A DNA stretch of 64,000 nt from Acephala macrosclerotiorum (lineage: Eukaryota > Ascomycota > Leotiomycetes > Helotiales > Mollisiaceae): NCBI GenBank assembly GCA_014904845.1, contig MU119447.1, positions 1 through 64,000 on the forward strand, read 5' to 3'. The notes below the pieces were generated by a model. It was given only the letters and a program-made list of their open reading frames with translations, had not been told where the DNA came from and searched no databases. Made by a program: the position numbers and the translations under genes. This document shows positions 57,897 to 64,000 of the stretch, piece by piece (the stretch's first letter is position 1; each line of letters starts with the position of its first letter).

Positions 57897-60138
57897 ATGG
57901 GCAGCCCTCTTGCCAAAGTTAGAGCCGAACTTCTTGGCAATTGGCTTCATAATGACAAATGCATCCCTATGGGCATAGATGCATCGGGTAGGCAGAGTTA
58001 CCACAGCATACTCAATGGGTTTCATGCGTTTGATTCTCAGCCCAACATCACACTATTTCCGCTCCCACTATCTGAGTTCAGGACATCTGAGACTAGTGCA
58101 ACAACTAGAGAGCCAGAGCCAATATACCCTAGCGATGGTGAAGTCGCTGATAGTGAGGCTTCCGATGACGGCAAAAAATCAAGGGTTAAGCTTTGCACCG
58201 GTGGTACCTCACCTACTGGATCTAAAGGGGGCAGTCCAGCACCCTCCGCCATGGCCGATTTCGGAGAGCTCGCTGGGCCAGAGGTGGTCGGTATCTCGCC
58301 AAAGGCACAACCCGCCGTCGAGACTGTGGTCAAGAAACGATGTATCATATTCATGTGCGGTCCAAAGAATGCTGTGGACTCTGAGCCAAAGCCAGCAGTC
58401 CCAGTAGTTTCCCAAGCTACTCCTGTCGCCCAGAAGACGCCTAATAAGGCACCTCAACCACAGAAATACACGACTAAGTTTGCTTGCCCAGGCTCGAAGC
58501 CGTTGGAGAAGGCATCCAATACTGTTGTTTATACTGCTGACTCAGAGGTCACTACTGCCGAAGTAGATGTAGAAGGCCACGACGATTCTGGTCGCGAAGT
58601 AGTGCCTTCTTCAGATACTGAACTCACACGCAGCATCCAAACCCACAAACGTCACAAGCGCATAGTTGCCCCAGCCGAAAGTAGTCGGATCACCAGGCCC
58701 ATTCCGGAGAAGGAATCAGTTGTAGCCCCAAATTTGGAGCAACAGAAGCTCCGGGACGTTGGCCTTGTAAACGGAACAGACTTAGTAACGGACGGGATTG
58801 CTCTTCATGAACGTGCTAGACGCGAAGTGGGCGCTTGTTTCAATTGCTGGATCCAGAAAAGCAAGGTAGGAATCAAGCCTTTCCCCACACCCTGTTCAAT
58901 TTTGACATGAGTATTCATAGTGTATTCGAAACCCCATAACTCTGCAGCGTCGAATTTGTCGAGTCAACAACTGGCAGCGCCACGCCTCCATAGACGGTAA
59001 ACTTTCCAGTACCCGGCCACATGGCGACTATAAACCCATAACCCCAACTCCAGAAAACACACGCAAGATACTCCGAGTTTTCATCAAAAATAAGGAGCAA
59101 ATAGCTTATCCAGATTCTGGGTCGGAACGGAACATTATGTCAGAATCGTTCGCCGTCGAGAATGGTCTTGAGATTATCCGAAACTCCCGCGACATCAAAC
59201 CATTTCAGCTCAGCAACGGAAAGAATATATGGTCTGTAGGGCGCGTCAAAACGACGGTAGACCTGCTTGGCAAGACTCTCCGAAGGAAACATCGCTGGTT
59301 TTACGTCTTCGCAACATGTCCGGTTCCGTTGATCTTAGGGATGCCCTTCCTTGCTGATGCGGAAATCCTTACTCAGAATAGGCACATGCTCGAACCTTGT
59401 CTAGTTGAGTTCTCGAATATATCCAGCCTCCCCTGGATCGGATGGCATCGGAACACACGCAAGTCTCCCTGCAATCGAATGAGGTGTACTTTGGATGGGA
59501 GCAACCTCACGGCTACCGCAGACACCGGCTCGGATCACAACTTCATGTGTCCAAACTGCGCTGAAAGGGAAGGCTTCCACGTTGACACGCGTGAGGAGGT
59601 ACGGTTGGATGTACAAATTGGGGACGGCACATTCGCCGAGACAGTAGGTCAAGTCTACATCCATGACTTTAGTCTCGATTGGCGGGAGCTAGTAACGGAA
59701 TCACCTCGCGTTCTAACAGCATTATCTGAGTCATCATTGGCAGAAAACGAACAGCCAGTTCCCTTCGGCACTATCTTCCACATCCTTCCTGGCCTACCTT
59801 GCGATGTCATCTTAGGCCGCGACCTCCTCGAAGAATCAGACGCTTTCAATCGCTGTTCCGACCTCTCCTGCTCCCGAACTACTAAGGGCAAGAGACCATT
59901 TGAGCTCAATATCATCATCTCGAGATGGAAAAAGAAACGGAAAGTGGTCGAGACTACTCTCGATCCTAAGGAAGTCCATGACGATGAGCGGCATGCGGAG
60001 ATGCTTCGACGTTCAAGGAGCGAAGACGAGATTCCTGCGCTTACAGGGGACGAGAGGAACCTAGCCAAGGCAAGGGAGGATGCTTTGTGTAAAGAGTGGG
60101 ATGCTCAGCATGCGGCGTGCGGATATTGCCATCCGTAG
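57897..60138 (+). CDS. Protein with two retropepsin-like domains and a Cys cluster
   Basis: Two exons (57897-58865 and 58921-60138) join in frame through an intron GTAGGA..TTCATAG and give about 728 residues. The first part (MGSPLAKVRAELLGNWLHND, GIDASGRQSYH) is followed by a low-complexity region with basic and acidic patches. At the junction C314, C317 and C324 (ACFNCWIQKSKC) resemble the first half of a Zn2Cys6 finger. Then come two aspartic-protease-like domains: PDSGSERNIMSESFAVENGL (Asp near residue 388) ending LILGMPFL, and ATADTGSDHNFM (Asp near residue 524) ending PCDVILGRDLL. Each has the D-S/T-G catalytic motif and the hydrophobic-Gly motif of retropepsins. Viral and Ty retropepsins work as dimers of such units, so two in one chain could form an internal dimer. 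No reverse transcriptase or integrase lies nearby, so this is a host-type gene. Substrate unknown. Confidence 0.75.
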
Positions 60139-60544
60139 AACACGGTATATTTGCATGGGTGAAAATAGACGTGTCCAAGTGTTACCATACCTCTTTCTCT
60201 GACAGAGCTATAAACGCTCCGCCTCTTGTACAGTACATATAGATCTATTGCTAGCTAAACTCAGGGGGCTCGGCTGGCTGTGGTGTCTTGAAATACAGCC
60301 TGCCACAGCAACAGATTGCGAGACAATCTCTTTTAATTTCAGCGAGGTTCTTTCACTGTGCAATTACCTCAGAAAATACCTACCCACCAGAATTCTCAAA
60401 TGAAAAGGTAGATACACCAGGATATTTGGGACATGATTAGTCATCACAAATGACGTGACTATGAAACCTCGAAAACCGCCAACATCAAACTTCGAAGTTC
60501 TCAATTCTCCATACCTATATGACCGGCCTCTTTCAACCTTGAAA
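60139..60544. other. Promoter region of the peroxiredoxin gene
   Basis: No gene recognised. A minus-strand open frame (60364-60558) overlaps the start of the peroxiredoxin gene and looks like chance. Confidence 0.4.
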
Positions 60545-61434
60545 ATGGCATCTTTCATCCCTCACACAACTCCCCGAGCCTTCCACGCTCTGCGAGCAGC
60601 TTGCCCGCGACCTGTCCAGCTCCAACCCCCCGCTACCCCTCTATTCAGACGTTTCCTTGCCGCTACCGCAGGAGAGCAGCCACGCCTTCGATTGGGATCT
60701 ACTGGTACACTCCCCAATCCTCCGAAACATTCAGCAGACCAATTGACACTCTGCAGCACCAAACTTCAAAGCTAAAACAACACACGGCGATATCGACTTC
60801 CACGAATTCTTAGGTGATAAGTGGGGTATACTGTTCTCACATCCAGCAGACTTCACACCTGTGTGCACGACGGAATTGGGCGCATTTGCGAAATTGAAGG
60901 ATGAATTTGAGAGCAGGGGGGTTAGGATGATTGGCCTGGTAAGTTTAAGCTTAATTTTGCTTTTCAGGGGAGATGGTGGTTGACACAAGACGGCAGAGTG
61001 CCAATGGTCTGGACTCGCACGCAAAATGGATCGAAGATATCAACGATATATCTCAAACTTCCCTCCAATTCCCCATCATCGCCGACGCAGACCGAAAAAT
61101 CGCCTATTTATACGACATGTTAGACGCGCAAGATTTGGATAATATCGATGAGAAGGGCATTGCGTTTACGATAAGATCCGTGTTTATTATTGATCCGGCG
61201 AAGAAGATTAGGTTGACGATGATGTATCCGGCGAGTTGTGGGAGGAATACGATGGAGGTTTTGAGGGTGATTGATAGTTTGCAGACGGCGGATAAGAAAG
61301 GTATAACGACGCCGGTTGATTGGCAAGTGGGAGATGATGTTATTGTGCCGCCTACCGTGTCGACGGCGGATGCGAAGAAGAAGTTTGGAGAGGTGAGGGA
61401 AGTGAGGCCGTATTTGAGGTTTACTACTATTTAG
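60545..61434 (+). CDS. 1-Cys peroxiredoxin, mitochondrial type
   Basis: Three exons (60545-60704, 60757-60938, 60997-61434) give 259 residues. Introns are GTACAC..CTGCAG and GTAAGT..CGGCAG and keep the frame. The N-terminus (MASFIPHTTPRAFHALRAAC, then PLFRRFLAATA) is Arg-rich without acidic residues, a mitochondrial targeting peptide. The core has HPADFTPVCTTELG with the peroxidatic Cys near residue 89, followed by DSHAKWIEDI, FPIIADADRKIAYLYDM, RSVFIIDPAKKIRL, MMYPASCGRNTMEVLRVIDS and a PVDWQVGDDVIVPP tail, all typical of the Prx6/1-Cys group such as yeast mitochondrial Prx1. It reduces hydrogen peroxide and organic peroxides with help of thioredoxin, glutathione or glutaredoxin. The gene is intact. 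Confidence 0.92.
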
Positions 61435-61804
61435 GTTTGTACACTAGATGTACAATACCTATGTATGAATTTAAAGACGAAGCCGAGAGGAGCACTATCT
61501 AGTAGAGGTATGCAGGTCTCCTCTCCCGCCTCGTGAATTCGAGGATGGAGAGAGAATATTTGCTTGGGTGAAGTACTGCGAATCCAGTATTGACCGTTCA
61601 AGATGCAAATTACGATTCGAGCCTTGTTGAATCAGAAGTTTGTTAGAAGACCGCCCACTTGAGGAAAGGGGGTTTGCCTGTAAGCGAGCCAAATCTTGGA
61701 CCAACATGCGGCTGTCACCCGTAGTTCCATTGTGACAAACCATGAATGCTCAAGGCTTCCATTGAGATTATAGCCACGTCCGATTCTGATTCATTGTCCA
61801 TTAT
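61435..61804. other. Convergent intergenic segment
   Basis: 3' flanks of the peroxiredoxin and GH1 genes. No gene or motif recognised. Confidence 0.4.
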
Positions 61805-63919
61805 CTAAGTATTAGGTATCGCGCTTGCATTACCACCCGCCGTCCCACTTCCCAGCTTCGCTCCTCCGTGCAGCTTAAACCAATCTAGGAACTGGAACAT
61901 CGAGGCTTTTGGATATCGTTCGAGGGATGTTTGGTTCAGGTATTGGAGGCCGAATTTGACGTGCGAGCCTTCGAACCATTCGAAGTTGTCGAAGATGGCC
62001 CAACCGAAGGCGCCAGTTACATTGACTCCTGTTTTCGTCATCAGCTAGATGCCCCACGAGACGCGATAAGTCAGAGAATGTTTAGGGGGTGCTTACCATC
62101 AACATTCCTCGCTGCCAAAATATTATCCAAGAAACCCTGATAGTAATCCGCCCTCCTCAAATCCCATAGTATTGTAGATAGAGAGTTTTGGTTCCCCTCA
62201 AACGGCTCAGCAAACCCAAATTCGGAAACAACAATATCCGGCACTGTAGGAAACAACTCCTTCGTAATAACATTTAAAAACCTCCTAATACTAACCGGCG
62301 TACTATAAAGCCAACTCACATCATTATCAGCACTCGGCCCAATCGGAAACCCATCTGCATCTGTACTCTGACTTCCCGCACATTCGGGGAAGTTAGGGTT
62401 GCTGGAGTTGGAGGCGCAGGAGGCAGAGCCTCCGGTGATGGAGGCGGCGTAGTACCCTGTGTAGCCGTCTATAGCGAAGAAATCGCAGGAGCCTTTGATT
62501 AGGTCTTTTTCTGCTTGGGTGAAATTTGGCAACATGCTTCCCAATGTCTGTTTCAACATGGGTGAATAGTCGCCGTCGCGCCAGGGGCCGCCGAACCAGC
62601 CGAGGACGAACTCGTAGTTCCGGGCTACGGCGTCGATGTCGGCGGGTGAGGAGGCGTTCAGGGGTTCGTAGTAGTTTCCGCTGTTCTTGAACGTGATGCG
62701 TCCTTTGCCCTTGAATTCTGAGTGGTACCATTTTGCGACTTTGGCGTGTGCTAGGATCGTGTAGTGAGAACAAGCGATTCGCGCTGGAAGACCACCGGTT
62801 ATGCCATGGTATGCTGGGTAGTTTCCCTTCTTGTTGCCGGCGGGGTAGTATTCGTATTGCCAGTTGCAGTATTGTGCTGTTTCAATTTTTTCAGTTGGAA
62901 GATCCAAAAAAGGGTGGGAGAATGGGAGACAAACGCTCGTTGAATGTGTACCAGATTGGAACGTATGCATCATATCGACTGATGACAAACTTGGCGTAGT
63001 TGAAGAAATCATCCACAATTCTTGGGTCCGTCCACGCCCCGTATGAGTTGAAAAGTGCGAGTGGTGTATCTGTCTCTTGTCAAACTTGGATTGATGAGAA
63101 AGGCTGGGATATTTACGTACCCCAATGGAACAGCGTCACGGCTGGCTTGATGCCGGCAGCTACCATACTGGCGATCACGTCATCGTAATGTGCGACTCCT
63201 TGTTCATTGACTGGGCCGTTCCCAAACGGGAAGAATCGAGGCCTACTCGGAAGTCAGTCGTCTGCTAGAACATTGAGAAGAGGTATAAGTACCATGAGAA
63301 GGACGGAGAAAAGTATGGAACACCAAGATTGGCAAGACGTGCGAAGTCTTGCTTGTAGAGGTAATAATGGCTTGCTACCACATCACCAGTTGAGTTGTCT
63401 GCCACTGCTCCGTAGTCTCGATGTGTGATCAGATCCCAAATAGAGGGTCCCTTGCCTTCATCCTTCGCTGCCCCTTCGACTTGATACGCGCTGGAAGCCA
63501 ATCCCCATATGAAGTAGTCAGGGAGGTCGTCGGAGTTCAGAGACGTGTCGTAAGTTGGTGCCTAGGTAAGCTGAGATGAGAAACTGGACGATTGTGACAA
63601 TTGGGGTCACTTATACCTGAGGATGCATGCCACCGCCGGGTCGTGGGTATGCTGTCGGTTCCGGCGTTGGCGAGACGGTCGTAGTAATGGGTCCCACGGC
63701 AATGCTCCCAACTTGATTCCACAACATCGCCAATTCCTCATTCGAGTAGTCGTATGTCAATGTCGTTGTCGCTGCAGACACATTGTACACTTTCGTCGAA
63801 ACATTTGTCAGAGGAGGAAAAGTCAGGGACCCTGCACTTGTGGTCGTGGCATTTTGAGCACTCGCTCTGTGAAGCAGTAGCAACGCCGCAATGGCATTCA
63901 GACTTCGTGAGAATGCCAT
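61805..63919 (-). CDS. Secreted GH1 beta-glucosidase
   Basis: Six exons (63919-63617, 63561-63293, 63242-63121, 63069-62935, 62876-62097, 62028-61805) sum to 1833 bases, 610 residues, and every intron (50-68 bp) keeps the frame. The ATG at 63919 starts a signal peptide (MAFSRSLNAIAALLLLHRAS); the ATG 21 bases upstream would spoil it. After an Asn/Thr-rich region (residues 25-110) the barrel starts with YFIWGLASSAYQVEGAAKDE and GKGPSIWD. ITHRDYG, VTLFHWDTPLAL and WYTFNEPQYC (acid/base Glu, near residue 276) follow, then PDIVVSEFGFAEP with the nucleophile Glu near residue 493 and GAFGWAIFDNFEWFEG. GH1 enzymes cleave terminal beta-linked glucose by a retaining mechanism. The nucleophile sits in SEFG instead of the common TENG, as in a fungal subgroup. 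Many NxS/T sites fit secretion. The gene is intact. Confidence 0.92.
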
Positions 63920-64000
63920 AATTGACCACAGAAACGACAAATTGAGAAAACCTTTAAAATGGAAAGCTGCGGGGAAACATCCTTATAGCTACCTTGAGCT
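63920..64000. other. Start of GH1 promoter
   Basis: 81 bases upstream of the GH1 start codon, at the end of the window; nothing specific seen. Confidence 0.4.

Noticed and set aside
57897..60138. Retrotransposon gag-pol fragment
   Set aside because: No reverse transcriptase, RNase H, integrase or LTR is found, the gene has an intron and is not RIP-mutated.

Overview
The window is nuclear DNA of a filamentous ascomycete (Pezizomycotina), most likely a leotiomycete-like fungus. The evidence is short introns of about 47-78 bp with GT..AG ends and CTAAC/CTGAC-type branch sites, typical fungal families (2EXR, DUF6594, DUF5695, retropepsin-like, CorA-like, GH43, GH1), and a sharp two-compartment layout. 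Gene-bearing DNA of ordinary composition alternates with very A+T-rich blocks that look like the product of repeat-induced point mutation (RIP).

Layout. 1-240: 3' end of a broken Tc1/mariner-type transposase. 864-1597: a small secreted cysteine-rich protein gene with one damaged splice site. About 2300-21960: a 19.7 kb A+T-rich block without credible genes. 22738-24513: a CorA-like membrane transporter gene on a GC-normal island. About 24900-30240: a second A+T-rich block that shares a repeat with the first. 30787-32500: a SET-domain protein. 32501-36298: gene-poor DNA with a highly degenerate tandem array (about 33480-34480) and a small RIP-mutated repeat (35521-35945) whose much less mutated sister lies at 40463-40640. 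36299-39990: an amidase gene with one in-frame stop, then a broken CmcJ/AsaB-like oxygenase gene.

From 40943 the DNA is gene-dense: a secreted DUF5695 protein, a decayed secreted GH43 glycosidase, a small ABM-type monooxygenase-like protein, a 2EXR protein, an F-box protein with a 197-bp near-perfect hairpin downstream, a secreted single-pass membrane protein, a GPI-type cupredoxin with a frameshift, a broken DUF6594 membrane protein, a protein with two retropepsin-like domains and a cysteine cluster, a mitochondrial 1-Cys peroxiredoxin and a secreted GH1 beta-glucosidase.

There is no clear shared pathway. Secreted or wall-facing proteins are common: GH43, GH1, DUF5695, the cupredoxin, the 349-aa membrane protein and the small Cys-rich protein. 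Amidase, oxygenase and ABM protein could be remnants of specialised metabolism, which is inference only. The most informative signals are (i) the RIP gradient, readable because the same repeats occur at different mutation levels, (ii) broken genes whose stops are C-to-T or G-to-A type, (iii) a marked excess of single-base (-1) frameshifts that could be biological or an assembly artefact, (iv) the long hairpin and (v) the tandem retropepsin-like protein. Exon boundaries were inferred by eye from splice signals and frame continuity; no database search was run.
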